Counted from the first letter of the stretch, positions 1 through 6,077 are shown. The stretch is 7,880 nt of DNA from Deltaproteobacteria bacterium (GCA_019308645.1 JAFDHR010000109.1:1-7880); one strand, 5' to 3'. The notes: generated by a model from the letters alone, not told the origin. Made by a program: numbers and translations.

Positions 1-5
1 CTCCT
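1..5 (-). promoter_or_regulatory. Possible Shine-Dalgarno sequence of a gene beyond the window edge
   Basis: The minus strand reads TTTGAGGAG as it leaves the window, 16 bases after the 3' end of tRNA-Thr. AGGAG is a strong ribosome-binding core, so a protein gene may start just outside the window and be co-transcribed with the tRNA. No start codon is visible, so this is only a hint. Confidence 0.25.
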
Positions 6-21
6 CAAATATCCATATCGA

Positions 22-94
22 AGCCAGCGAAGGGAATCGAACCCCCGACCCACTGATTACAAATCAGTTGCTCTGCCTTCTGAGCTACGCTGGC
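22..94 (-). tRNA. tRNA-Thr(UGU)
   Basis: A complete cloverleaf can be folded on the minus strand. The 7-bp acceptor stem GCCAGCG/CGCTGGC is perfect (88-94 with 23-29). The D arm contains GCTC...GAGC. The anticodon stem ACTGA/TCAGT encloses a loop with anticodon TGT, which reads the threonine codon ACA. The T loop is TTCGATT. The gene is 73 nt and does not encode the CCA tail, which must be added after transcription; the next bases are TCG. The discriminator base is U. The upstream side (95-180) is extremely A/T-rich and I could not pick out a convincing promoter in it. Confidence 0.97.
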
Positions 95-202
95 ATAATG
101 AAAAAGCATAATTTTTAAGATGTAACTAAAAAAAACAAAAAAAGCAATAAAAATCTTTATAAAAAAACTTTTTTATTTTTCAGTCTTATTTCTATTTTGT
201 TA

Positions 203-382
203 TTGATACGTTCTCTTTTGTATCAAAGTAAATATTGTTAATTATAAAATATATGGTAACTACCCAGGTTGTCAGGTTCAATGTTCACAGTTTTGATACG
301 TTCTCTTTTGTATCAAAGTAAATATTGTTAATTATAAAATATATGGTAACTACCCAGGTTGTCAGGTTCAATGTTCACAGTT
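203..382. repeat. Exact 90-bp tandem duplication (two copies)
   Basis: Positions 203-292 and 293-382 are identical over all 90 bases; the match breaks at 202/292 on the left and 293/383 on the right. The unit begins with an inverted repeat, TTGATAC and GTATCAA around a 10-base loop (203-226 and 293-316). It ends with GGTTGTCAGGTTCAATGTTC and a few more bases. Perfect identity in a noncoding region implies a very recent duplication, a conserved repeat family, or an assembly error. Confidence 0.95.
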
Positions 383-392
383 CAGGGGTTCA
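366..392. repeat. GTTCA motif repeated four times at a 7-8 base period
   Basis: GTTCA starts at 366, 373, 380 and 388, giving spacings of 7, 7 and 8. The first two and most of the third lie at the end of the second 90-bp copy. The 90-bp unit also carries the first two at 276 and 283. It looks like a short, degenerate heptamer-type repeat, with no known role. Confidence 0.55.
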
Positions 393-393
393 A

Positions 394-410
394 TCCCGAT
401 TTTATCGGGA
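394..410. repeat. Perfect 7-bp hairpin with a TTT loop
   Basis: TCCCGAT (394-400) and ATCGGGA (404-410) are perfect inverted repeats around TTT. No T-tract follows on either strand, so it is not a classical terminator. Confidence 0.7.
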
Positions 411-466
411 AACCATTCTCCATGCTAAGACTCCTCAACCGGCTCATGAAAAACCCGTATTTAACT

Positions 467-495
467 GTTAATGGTTCAGCAAATAACCATTTAAC
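467..495. repeat. Imperfect inverted repeat with one bulge
   Basis: GTTAATGGTT (467-476) pairs with AACCATTTAAC (485-495) over ten pairs with one bulged base and an 8-base loop. It sits directly before the GC-rich hairpin at 498-517, so the two could stack in one folded RNA or cruciform. Confidence 0.6.
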
Positions 496-497
496 CA

Positions 498-517
498 CGC
501 CTGCCCACCGGCAGGCG
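498..517. repeat. GC-rich 8-bp hairpin
   Basis: CGCCTGCC (498-505) and GGCAGGCG (510-517) form a perfect stem around the loop CACC. Its GC content stands out sharply from the A/T-rich surroundings. CCTGCC/GGCAGG palindromes are a recurrent kind of dispersed intergenic repeat in bacterial genomes; whether this one is dispersed cannot be seen here. Confidence 0.7.
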
Positions 518-553
518 GGAACCCGGAACTTTAAACCTGAGTTACAAATATAT

Positions 554-607
554 ATCCTAATAAAGAAATTTCAATAAAAAATCCTAATAAAGAAATTTCA
601 ATAAAAA
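554..607. repeat. Exact 27-bp tandem duplication (two copies)
   Basis: Positions 554-580 and 581-607 are identical; the unit starts ATCCTAATAAAG and ends CAATAAAAA. The second copy ends 8 bases before the -35 box of the tRNA-Arg promoter. It is therefore upstream A/T-rich DNA that might act as an UP-type element, although that role is inference. Confidence 0.93.
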
Positions 608-615
608 AATCATTC

Positions 616-644
616 TTGATCTTTTAATTCAAATATTTTATAAA
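616..644 (+). promoter_or_regulatory. Sigma70-type promoter for tRNA-Arg
   Basis: The -35 box is TTGATC (616-621, 4 of 6 to consensus), the spacer is 17 bases, and the -10 box is TATAAA (639-644, 5 of 6). Initiation about seven bases later would fall at 651-652, almost at the mature tRNA 5' end (654), leaving a very short leader. Position and box quality together make this convincing. Confidence 0.65.
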
Positions 645-653
645 AAAATACGT

Positions 654-730
654 GGGCGATTAGCTCAGCCGGATAGAGCGTTGGTCTCCGGAACCAGAGG
701 TCGCGAGTTCGAGTCCCGCATCGCCCACCA
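654..730 (+). tRNA. tRNA-Arg(CCG)
   Basis: The acceptor stem GGGCGAT/ATCGCCC (654-660 with 720-726) is perfect, followed by discriminator A and an encoded CCA (728-730), giving 77 nt. The D arm has GCTC...GAGC. The anticodon stem TTGGT/ACCAG encloses CTCCGGA with anticodon CCG at 688-690, which decodes CGG. The T loop is TTCGAGT. One oddity is an A-C mismatch in the T stem (A706 against C716), which the other four T-stem pairs tolerate. Unlike the neighbouring tRNA-Thr, the CCA end is encoded. Confidence 0.97.
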
Positions 731-758
731 TACGTATGAGAGTTTCCAGGATATATTG

Positions 759-1079
759 ATGGCCATGTCATTAAAGAAAAAATTTACCTTTTTGATTATT
801 GGCGGAGCAATCCTCTATTTTCTGCTGAGCTACCATATCGTAATAACGGGACGGGGTATAGGAAATACTAGGTTACTTAAAAAATCGACATATACCTTAA
901 AATACACTATATTCTCCACGAGAGGCAAAAGTAATAAAAAAATATTATCTATAGATGCCTTAAGAGAAGATGGCATTGGAGAATTACTCAAAGAAGAGGG
1001 ATTAATGAGTGATGAAGAAGAAGCACTTATCCTTGAAATCCTCGCTACCAAAGGATATAAGCCTGATCAACGCTTTTAG
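759..1079 (+). CDS. Small single-pass membrane protein of unknown function
   Basis: I do not recognise a named family for this 106-residue protein. It begins with a short Lys-rich stretch (MAMSLKKK), then one hydrophobic segment at about residues 9-30 (a membrane anchor or uncleaved signal). A basic, polar stretch follows, then an acidic, helical-looking C-terminal part (about 65-100) rich in Glu, Leu and Gly. The Lys-rich N-terminus followed by a hydrophobic segment suggests the tail faces outward, which is inference. The frame is open further upstream into the tRNA, but that is not credible. ATG 759 was chosen because AGGA (748-751) lies seven bases before it; ATG 765 is an alternative. The gene follows tRNA-Arg by 28 bases with no terminator between, so both may lie on one transcript. 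It converges on the ahbA-type gene, 41 bases away. Confidence 0.72.
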   Translation: MAMSLKKKFTFLIIGGAILYFLLSYHIVITGRGIGNTRLLKKSTYTLKYTIFSTRGKSNKKILSIDALREDGIGELLKEEGLMSDEEEALILEILATKGYKPDQRF

Positions 1080-1120
1080 CTTATAGACTACGCACTAAAG
1101 CCCCTCCTGTCAATTATAAA

Positions 1121-1570
1121 TCAAACGAGATTAAAATTGACTAATATTTTAAATCTTTTCACCGCTGGTAAATTAAGAATTTTTCCTACTCCAGTATGCT
1201 TCATTATTTCCTCTATATATCTGTCTATCTCTTTCATATTAGGGGCCACTAAAGTGAACCATATATTATAATGGTGATCCCTAAGATAGTTATGAGTTAC
1301 TCCAGAATATTCGTTAACCATTCTCACAAATTCCTCAATTGTATCATCCGGGACCCTGGCTGCACAGAGTGTAGTGGTAAAACCAATCCGTTGAGAGTCA
1401 AAGTTGCCGCCGATCCGCCGAATAATGCCCTCTTCTTTTAATCTCTTGATACGCTTAAGAGTATTGTCCTCAGAACAGCTGAACCGAGCCCCTAAATCTT
1501 TATATGGCCTTTGGACGACAGGGAAATCAGATTGGATTTCGTTTAACAGTTTCCTGTCAATATCATCCAT
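1121..1570 (-). CDS. ahbA: Siroheme decarboxylase subunit, AhbA type (Lrp/AsnC-like fold)
   Basis: This 149-residue protein has the Lrp/AsnC-like architecture of the AhbA/AhbB/NirD/NirL family: an N-terminal helix-turn-helix-like region (about 1-52) and a C-terminal ferredoxin-like domain. In characterised sulfate reducers AhbA and AhbB together decarboxylate siroheme to 12,18-didecarboxysiroheme. Family signs visible here are RIKRLKEEGIIRRIGGNF, the GVTHNYLRDHHYNIWFTL segment (about 90-107) and the LNLPAVKRFKILVNF ending. The TLCAARVPD and HNYLRD segments fit AhbA better than AhbB by my memory of the families. AAGG sits seven bases before ATG 1570. It lies 66 bases after ahbD on the same strand, and this context with hemB and ahbD supports an enzyme rather than a transcription regulator. 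No AhbB partner is adjacent. A nitrite-reductase heme d1 homologue is the main alternative, but no nir gene is nearby. Confidence 0.85.
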   Translation of the reverse strand: MDDIDRKLLNEIQSDFPVVQRPYKDLGARFSCSEDNTLKRIKRLKEEGIIRRIGGNFDSQRIGFTTTLCAARVPDDTIEEFVRMVNEYSGVTHNYLRDHHYNIWFTLVAPNMKEIDRYIEEIMKHTGVGKILNLPAVKRFKILVNFNLV

Positions 1571-1636
1571 GTGATTACCTTTGCTTTGTGTAAGCAGCAG
1601 GTAGTATGCAGGAGGTAGAAATTTGATACAAAGTGC

Positions 1637-2728
1637 TTACTTCTTACTGCCTACTGGCTTATAGGCACATAATGGCTCTTCAGATAAATAATCCCCGGTA
1701 GCAGCATAGGCCCTTGCCCTGCAACCACCACAAACAGTAATATATTCACATCGTCCACATTTTCCCTTATATTTGGAAAAGTCTCTAAGGTTAGTAAAAA
1801 CAGGTGAATTCATCCATATATCAGAAAAAGCAGATTCCCTTAAATCTCCAGAATTCACCTCCAGGTAGCCACAGGGCTGGATAATGCCTTCATGAGATAT
1901 AAAACAATAGGAAGTCCCGGCCAAGCAGCCCCGTGTTACTGCATCGAGGCCATAGGTTTCTCTATTCACCTTCTCCCTTTTTCGATGTGCCTCCTGTCTC
2001 ATGATTCTATAGTATTGAGGTGCACACGTAGCTTTAAGTTGAATAGTGGTCTTATCATGCTGTTGATAAAACCAGTGCAGGGTATCTTCGTATTCCTTGG
2101 CATTCAGCTCTTGGTTTACCATATCCTGAGCCCTTCCAGTAGGAACAAGCAAAAATATATGGTGTGCAATAGCCCCAAGACTTACTACAAGTTCAAAAAT
2201 TTCTTCTAACTCAAATAAATTGTATTTAGTTATGGTGGTGTTGATCTGAAATTCGATTCCTCCCTCTTTTAGGTATGTAATCCCTTTTATTGCTTTATCA
2301 AAGGCTCCATCAACCTGTCTAAATGCATCGTGGCGCTCCCTTGTAGGTCCATCGAGAGATATGCTTACCCGCTTAATTCCAGAATCTTGTATCTTCTTTG
2401 TAATATCAGGTGTAATCAGGGTCCCATTGGTACCCATGACCATTCTCAGGCCCTTTTTTGTTCCATATTCAGCGAGGATAAAAATATCCTTCCTTAGAAG
2501 AGGTTCTCCACCTGTAAGGATTATAATAGGTTGACCAACTTCTCTTATTTGGTCTAATAGCTTCTTTGCCTGGACAGTATCCAGCTCTTGAGGATAGGGG
2601 CCAAATCGCGATGATGCTCTGCAGTGAACACAGTTCAGATTACACGACCTGGTAACTTCCCAGGCTATTATTCTTAAGTGAGCTTTTTTTTGAGGGGCCA
2701 CCATATTTTTCGGGCTATATGCTTTCAT
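1637..2728 (-). CDS. ahbD: AhbD heme b synthase, radical SAM
   Basis: AhbD performs the last step of the siroheme-dependent heme route, oxidative decarboxylation of the two propionates of Fe-coproporphyrin III to the vinyl groups of heme b, in the cytoplasm. The 363-residue protein has the radical SAM cluster motif CNLNCVHC (Cys29, Cys33, Cys36), the SAM-binding GGEP (73-76) and ISLDG (123-127). Its Cys-rich C-terminal part, with Cys324, 327, 333, 336 and 354 in [19 protein letters not shown], should bind an auxiliary iron-sulfur cluster. [25 protein letters not shown] and [12 protein letters not shown] are what I associate with AhbD rather than AhbC. The start at 2728 overlaps the hemB stop by 14 bases and has only a weak ribosome-binding site, suggesting translational coupling; Met9 is an alternative. 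AhbC or another heme-maturation radical SAM enzyme is less likely. Confidence 0.92.
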   Translation of the reverse strand: MKAYSPKNMVAPQKKAHLRIIAWEVTRSCNLNCVHCRASSRFGPYPQELDTVQAKKLLDQIREVGQPIIILTGGEPLLRKDIFILAEYGTKKGLRMVMGTNGTLITPDITKKIQDSGIKRVSISLDGPTRERHDAFRQVDGAFDKAIKGITYLKEGGIEFQINTTITKYNLFELEEIFELVVSLGAIAHHIFLLVPTGRAQDMVNQELNAKEYEDTLHWFYQQHDKTTIQLKATCAPQYYRIMRQEAHRKREKVNRETYGLDAVTRGCLAGTSYCFISHEGIIQPCGYLEVNSGDLRESAFSDIWMNSPVFTNLRDFSKYKGKCGRCEYITVCGGCRARAYAATGDYLSEEPLCAYKPVGSKK

Positions 2729-3692
2729 GCGTATTCAATATCTTGGCTACATCTTTGGCAAAATAAGTCAGGATCAGGTCAGCGCCAGCCCTTTTAATAG
2801 AAAGGAGCATCTCCATCATTACCTCTCCTCCCTCTATCCAACCCCGTTGATCAGCTGCCTTAACCATGGCATATTCCCCGCTCACATTATATGCTGCTAA
2901 AGGAAGATGGGTCCTTGCCCGAACCTGATGGATTATATCTAAATAAGGCAATGCTGGTTTGACCATAATGATATCCGCCCCCTCTTCAATATCTAATAAC
3001 GCCTCCTTAATGGCCTCTCTGGCGTTAGCCGGATCCATCTGATAACTCTTCCTATCGCCAAACTGGGGCTTTGAATCTGCGGCCTCGCGGAATGGCCCAT
3101 AAAAGGAGGATGCATATTTCACGGCATATGACATTATACCGGTATCCTTGAATCCATCTCTCTCAAGGCTTTCTCTAATCACCCTTACCCTCCCATCCAT
3201 CATATCCGAAGGGGCAACAAAATCAGCCCCTGCCTCGGCATGTGAAATGGCAACACGAGAAAGTATGTCAAGGGTAGCATCATTATCTACTTGACCATCT
3301 TTTATAATCCCGCAGTGACCGTGATCCGTATACTGACACAGACATACATCCGTTACAACAACAAGGTCCGGCACTCTCTCCTTAACCGCAGCCACAGCCT
3401 TCTGAACAATTCCATCCCTCGCATAGGCCTCACTTCCCAGGCTATCCTTCAGCCTTGGTAAACCAAAAAGGATTATAGCCGGTATCCCCAGAGACCACAC
3501 CTCTTCTGCCTCCTTGACCAGTTCATCAACTGATAATTGATACTGGCCTACCATAGATGAAATAGGTTCTCTTTTCCCTTTGCCATGTCTCACAAATATG
3601 GGAAAAATGAGGTCATCTATCCTGATAATTGTCTCCTTCACCATTCTTCTGATAGCAGAAGTTCGTCTAAGACGTCTGGGTCTAATTATCAT
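2715..3692 (-). CDS. hemB: Delta-aminolevulinic acid dehydratase (porphobilinogen synthase)
   Basis: HemB condenses two molecules of 5-aminolevulinate to porphobilinogen, the first pyrrole of all tetrapyrroles including siroheme and heme. The 325 residues match the usual bacterial length. The N-terminus [18 protein letters not shown] is typical. The metal-binding loop [14 protein letters not shown] supplies Cys117, Cys119 and Cys127, indicating a zinc-type enzyme. The two active-site lysines are Lys192 in [12 protein letters not shown] and Lys245 in [10 protein letters not shown]. The C-terminal SGEYAM motif (271-276) is also present. ATG 3692 is preceded by AAGGGAG at seven bases, a strong site. 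It is the first gene of a cluster with ahbD (14-base overlap) and the ahbA-type gene, the arrangement expected for siroheme-based heme synthesis. There are no anomalies in the sequence. Confidence 0.97.
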   Translation of the reverse strand: MIIRPRRLRRTSAIRRMVKETIIRIDDLIFPIFVRHGKGKREPISSMVGQYQLSVDELVKEAEEVWSLGIPAIILFGLPRLKDSLGSEAYARDGIVQKAVAAVKERVPDLVVVTDVCLCQYTDHGHCGIIKDGQVDNDATLDILSRVAISHAEAGADFVAPSDMMDGRVRVIRESLERDGFKDTGIMSYAVKYASSFYGPFREAADSKPQFGDRKSYQMDPANAREAIKEALLDIEEGADIIMVKPALPYLDIIHQVRARTHLPLAAYNVSGEYAMVKAADQRGWIEGGEVMMEMLLSIKRAGADLILTYFAKDVAKILNTHESI

Positions 3693-3755
3693 TTTTATTC
3701 TCCCTTATCTTGCTTTTCTCTTTGAATAACATGGTAGGTCGATTGAGAAGCCCTG

Positions 3756-3784
3756 ATTGAATTTTGGACTCATCTTTTTGTCAT
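3756..3784 (-). promoter_or_regulatory. Possible promoter of the hemB-ahbD-ahbA cluster
   Basis: On the minus strand the -35 box ATGACA (3779-3784, 5 of 6), a 17-base spacer and the -10 box TTCAAT (3756-3761, 4 of 6) lie in the 180-base gap between the ClpX-like gene and hemB, giving a leader of about 60 bases. There is no obvious terminator for the upstream gene in this gap, so read-through is also possible. The -10 is mediocre, so this is tentative. Confidence 0.32.
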
Positions 3785-3871
3785 AATTTGAGGTCTTCTT
3801 ATTGGTGGAAGGCTTTCATGTTTAAAGGTATACGTTCTCCGATTGGGACGAGTGGGTAGGTAATAATTGGT

Positions 3872-5677
3872 TCAGGATATCATCGAATCCTGGCTATAAT
3901 ATTTTTTGATCAGGCTATCGATATATTTTTCCGGATCTACAACTGCCTCCCTGGTAATAGTAAAGGCTCCCAAGCCAATCCGATCTCTCACTAATTTAAG
4001 ACCATACTCCAATTCATTAGCCAAATTAAGGCATATCTCGTTAATATCCCTATCTTGAAAAATGGCAATCCTTATTATCTCGTCAATAGCACTATCTGCT
4101 AAACTGACATTCATTCCTAACTGGGAAAACAAGTCTTTATTATGGTCCTTTACCAGATTATACATCTCCTTAAAATCTATAAAAGCAGAATCAATATCAG
4201 ATATAGACCTAAGTGCATGTTCAGCAATCAAATCTACCCTCTCTTCATATAATTTTAAATTTGATTGTGCCTCAAATTCCTTCGCCCTCCCCGTTATAGC
4301 CCTGTTTGCTCTCTGTTTTTCATTTACAACTGCTCTTTCAAATCTTTCTTTCATCTGATGGTTGCTCATGCTCCTAGCTGATTCAACCCGTTTAAGCTCT
4401 TGCGCTGGGTTTTTAACAAGCTCTGGAGTCACCAACAGTTTCTTTACAACAGTAGAAGGAAGACGTTTCTCAAAAGCCATAAGAGTTCTCTCAACAGCAC
4501 TAACTAAACCCCTTGCGCCTGTTTTCTCCTGGGCAGCCATCTCTGATAATTCTTCAAGTGCACTATCTTCAAACTTAATATTAATACCATATGCCATAAA
4601 ATCCCTTTTCTTGCTGAGTATAATAGGATTATTTGGGTTTTTAAGAATTTCTACAAGGTCATCTTTTAATAGCTCATCAAGAACAACAATTACCGGGAGG
4701 CGACCTATAAACTCGGACTCAAATCCAAACTCGATAAGGTCATGTGCCCTTACCTCTTTAAGAATACCCAAATCCACTTCAGTGGAATGGATATCTGCCT
4801 CAAATCCTATACCTTTACGTTTGAGCCTTTTCTTGATAATATCTGACAATCCTTCAAAGGCACCACTCATAATAAAAAGTATATTTTTTGTATTTACAAC
4901 CTGCTTTTCTCTTTTACCGGTTCTTCGGTAATGTTCAATAGCCTGTATCTGCGAGATTGGGTCGTGAGGAACCTTCAGGTCTACATCAGTTTCTTCCATT
5001 GGTTTTAGGAGGGCCCTTTGTACCCCTGCCCTTGAAACATCATGGCCGATAATATTTTGGCTGGAAGCAATTTTGTCGATCTCGTCTATGTAAATAATAC
5101 CATTCTCGGCCAGCTTCATATCATCTTTAGCTTCATACACCAGATCCCTTACCAAATCCTCTACATCACCACCTACATAACCTGTTTCACTGAATTTAGT
5201 AGCGTCACCCTTAACAAACGGAACACCTATCTTTTGAGCAATCAATTTTATTAAATATGTCTTGCCAACACCTGTTGGGCCTATCATAAGGATATTGTTT
5301 TTAATCATCCCCACAGAAAAGGGGTTCTCTTTTTTAGATCGTTTAATCAGGGATTTTATCCGGTTGAAATGGGTGCAGATTTTTGTGGCCAGCACTCCTT
5401 TGGCTTGATTTTGCTTAACTACATACCCATCTAAATAGGAATCTAATTCCTCGGGTTTCATATCAAAATCAGGAACGCCAGCCTTCTTGGCGCCAGCCTT
5501 TCCACCTTCATCTGTTCTTTTTGGATCACTCTGAGGAAAGAGGATAGGAGATATTATCTTTATCCGATCACCGTATTTCTTGGAAAGATAGTCACTAAGC
5601 TCTCTCTCAAGTTCCTTCTGATTAGGAATTTTCTGCTCTTTCTCTTCTTTTAAATTATCTTCAAATTCCATTAACAT
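3872..5677 (-). CDS. ClpX-like AAA+ ATPase with a C-terminal extension and no zinc-binding domain
   Basis: This 601-residue protein is a paralogue-type relative of the unfoldase ClpX. Residues 1-70 are polar and charged, without the four-Cys zinc domain of ClpX. The AAA+ core starts at about 74 (ELDSYLDGYVVKQNQAK) and has Walker A GPTGVGKT (133-140), pore loop GYVG (166-169), Walker B IIYIDEID (194-201), the box SEFIGRLPV with Arg326 as likely arginine finger, and sensor 2 TGARG (386-390). An IGF tripeptide (290-292, in KGIGFEAD) occupies the place of the ClpP-binding loop. The RKH loop of ClpX is not evident; a longer segment (about 236-260) replaces it. About 165 residues after 435 are charged and helical-looking and match nothing I recognise. 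It may unfold or remodel proteins, perhaps for ClpP. Start: GGGG is one base before ATG 5677 but seven before ATG 5671 (Met3), so the true protein may be two residues shorter. It has its own promoter at 5725-5753. Confidence 0.85.
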   Translation of the reverse strand: MLMEFEDNLKEEKEQKIPNQKELERELSDYLSKKYGDRIKIISPILFPQSDPKRTDEGGKAGAKKAGVPDFDMKPEELDSYLDGYVVKQNQAKGVLATKICTHFNRIKSLIKRSKKENPFSVGMIKNNILMIGPTGVGKTYLIKLIAQKIGVPFVKGDATKFSETGYVGGDVEDLVRDLVYEAKDDMKLAENGIIYIDEIDKIASSQNIIGHDVSRAGVQRALLKPMEETDVDLKVPHDPISQIQAIEHYRRTGKREKQVVNTKNILFIMSGAFEGLSDIIKKRLKRKGIGFEADIHSTEVDLGILKEVRAHDLIEFGFESEFIGRLPVIVVLDELLKDDLVEILKNPNNPIILSKKRDFMAYGINIKFEDSALEELSEMAAQEKTGARGLVSAVERTLMAFEKRLPSTVVKKLLVTPELVKNPAQELKRVESARSMSNHQMKERFERAVVNEKQRANRAITGRAKEFEAQSNLKLYEERVDLIAEHALRSISDIDSAFIDFKEMYNLVKDHNKDLFSQLGMNVSLADSAIDEIIRIAIFQDRDINEICLNLANELEYGLKLVRDRIGLGAFTITREAVVDPEKYIDSLIKKYYSQDSMIS

Positions 5678-5724
5678 ACCCCATAGTAATATCTTTAAGA
5701 ATTATAAAATATTTCAATAATTAT

Positions 5725-5753
5725 ATTATAGTCATGATACTTGATTTTTGCAA
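5725..5753 (-). promoter_or_regulatory. Strong sigma70-type promoter of the ClpX-like gene
   Basis: On the minus strand the -35 box TTGCAA (5748-5753, 4 of 6), an exact 17-base spacer and a perfect -10 box TATAAT (5725-5730) precede the gene. Initiation near 5718 gives a leader of about 40 bases. It makes the ATPase gene independent of the upstream peptidase gene. The promoter lies just outside the MITE-like element. Confidence 0.7.
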
Positions 5754-5789
5754 CCCATTTTCAGAATCAACTCCTTGATGCGCCCTTCT

Positions 5790-5973
5790 TGATGAACTCG
5801 TAAAAACTCAATATCGGGACGTCAAAGTAAAAAGCTCCAAATGCAAGGCTTGCGAATCTTTAGGAATGAGGCGTATTTACCGATAAGCTGCAATGACGAA
5901 AGACGAAGCGTAATCCCATCAGGACAGGACAGTTGGACTTTTTACGAAGCCGTCAGGTTTAAGGAGTTCATCA
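5790..5973. mobile_element. MITE-like short element with imperfect terminal inverted repeats
   Basis: The left end TGATGAACTCGTAAAAA (5790-5806) is matched inverted on the right by TTTTTACGA (5939-5947) and GAGTTCATCA (5964-5973), with about 18 extra bases between the two right-hand parts. The inside is noncoding and unlike the flanking genes. I recall similar intergenic units ending in TTTTTACGA-type repeats in deltaproteobacterial genomes, but could not search. No target-site duplication is clear. The open frame at 5841-6035 (plus) crosses the right end of the element and resembles no protein, so it is not called as a gene. The element separates the peptidase gene from the promoter of the ClpX-like gene. 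Confidence 0.6.
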
Positions 5974-6045
5974 TTAGTCTTTATGATGATTTCGTTTTCT
6001 TGGCAAATATTGCTCTTTATGGCTTCTACCGTTAGATAATCATTC

Positions 6046-6077
6046 AGAGAGGCATAAAAAGTCTCTCTATTTTTTTT
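6046..6077 (+). terminator. Terminator-like hairpin with a T-tract, overlapping a stop codon on the other strand
   Basis: On the plus strand AGAGAGGC (6046-6053) and GTCTCTCT (6061-6068) form an 8-bp stem (one G-T pair) with a 7-base loop, followed by A and eight T. This is the form of a factor-independent terminator for plus-strand transcripts, yet no plus-strand gene precedes it here. On the minus strand the same hairpin includes the TAG stop (6067-6069) of the peptidase gene but lacks a following T-tract, so for that gene it could only be a 3'-end stem. Confidence 0.4.

Larger units (their letters stand above)
95..615. other. Gene-free, repeat-rich spacer between two divergently oriented tRNA genes
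   Basis: This stretch contains no open frame with a plausible ribosome-binding site or recognisable protein. The first part (95-202) is very AT-rich and includes a purely A/T inverted repeat (ATAAAAAA at 159-166 with TTTTTTAT at 169-176). It is followed by a 90-bp tandem duplication, then several hairpins, then a 27-bp tandem duplication. The only open frame of any length (359-577, plus) starts inside the second 90-bp copy and runs through the hairpins, so I treat it as chance. The stretch could be a decayed intergenic repeat cluster, a site that accumulates insertions next to tRNA genes, or a structured noncoding RNA; the sequence alone does not decide. Confidence 0.6.

Noticed and set aside
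383..410. tRNA T-arm-like string GGGGTTCAATCCC suggesting a tRNA fragment
   Set aside because: Only the T-arm-like core is present; no acceptor, D or anticodon arm can be built around it, and the stem is only three pairs.
359..577. Open frame of 72 codons on the plus strand between the tRNAs
   Set aside because: It starts inside the 90-bp repeat, has no ribosome-binding site, crosses three hairpins and resembles no protein.
681..758. Extended N-terminus of the small membrane protein, starting at TTG inside tRNA-Arg
   Set aside because: The extension translates the tRNA itself. ATG 759 has AGGA at proper spacing.
1072..1101. GCTTTTAG/CTAAAGC hairpin between the convergent genes
   Set aside because: The stem has a bulge, the loop is 15 bases and no T-tract follows on either strand, so it is too weak to call a terminator.
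1121..1570. Reading the AhbA-type gene as an Lrp/AsnC transcription regulator
   Set aside because: The HNYLRDHHYNIWFTL and LNLPAVKRFKI segments and the hemB-ahbD context point to siroheme decarboxylase.
1590..1640. Inverted repeat GTAAGCA/TGCTTAC in the ahbD-ahbA gap
   Set aside because: Seven bases around a 37-base loop is near chance, and one arm lies in the coding end of ahbD.
4062..4931. Two plus-strand open frames opposite the ClpX-like gene
   Set aside because: They are antisense shadows of a clearly conserved protein and have no family features of their own.
5841..6035. Open frame of 64 codons on the plus strand
   Set aside because: It starts inside the MITE-like element and runs across its right end, with no ribosome-binding site or recognisable protein features.
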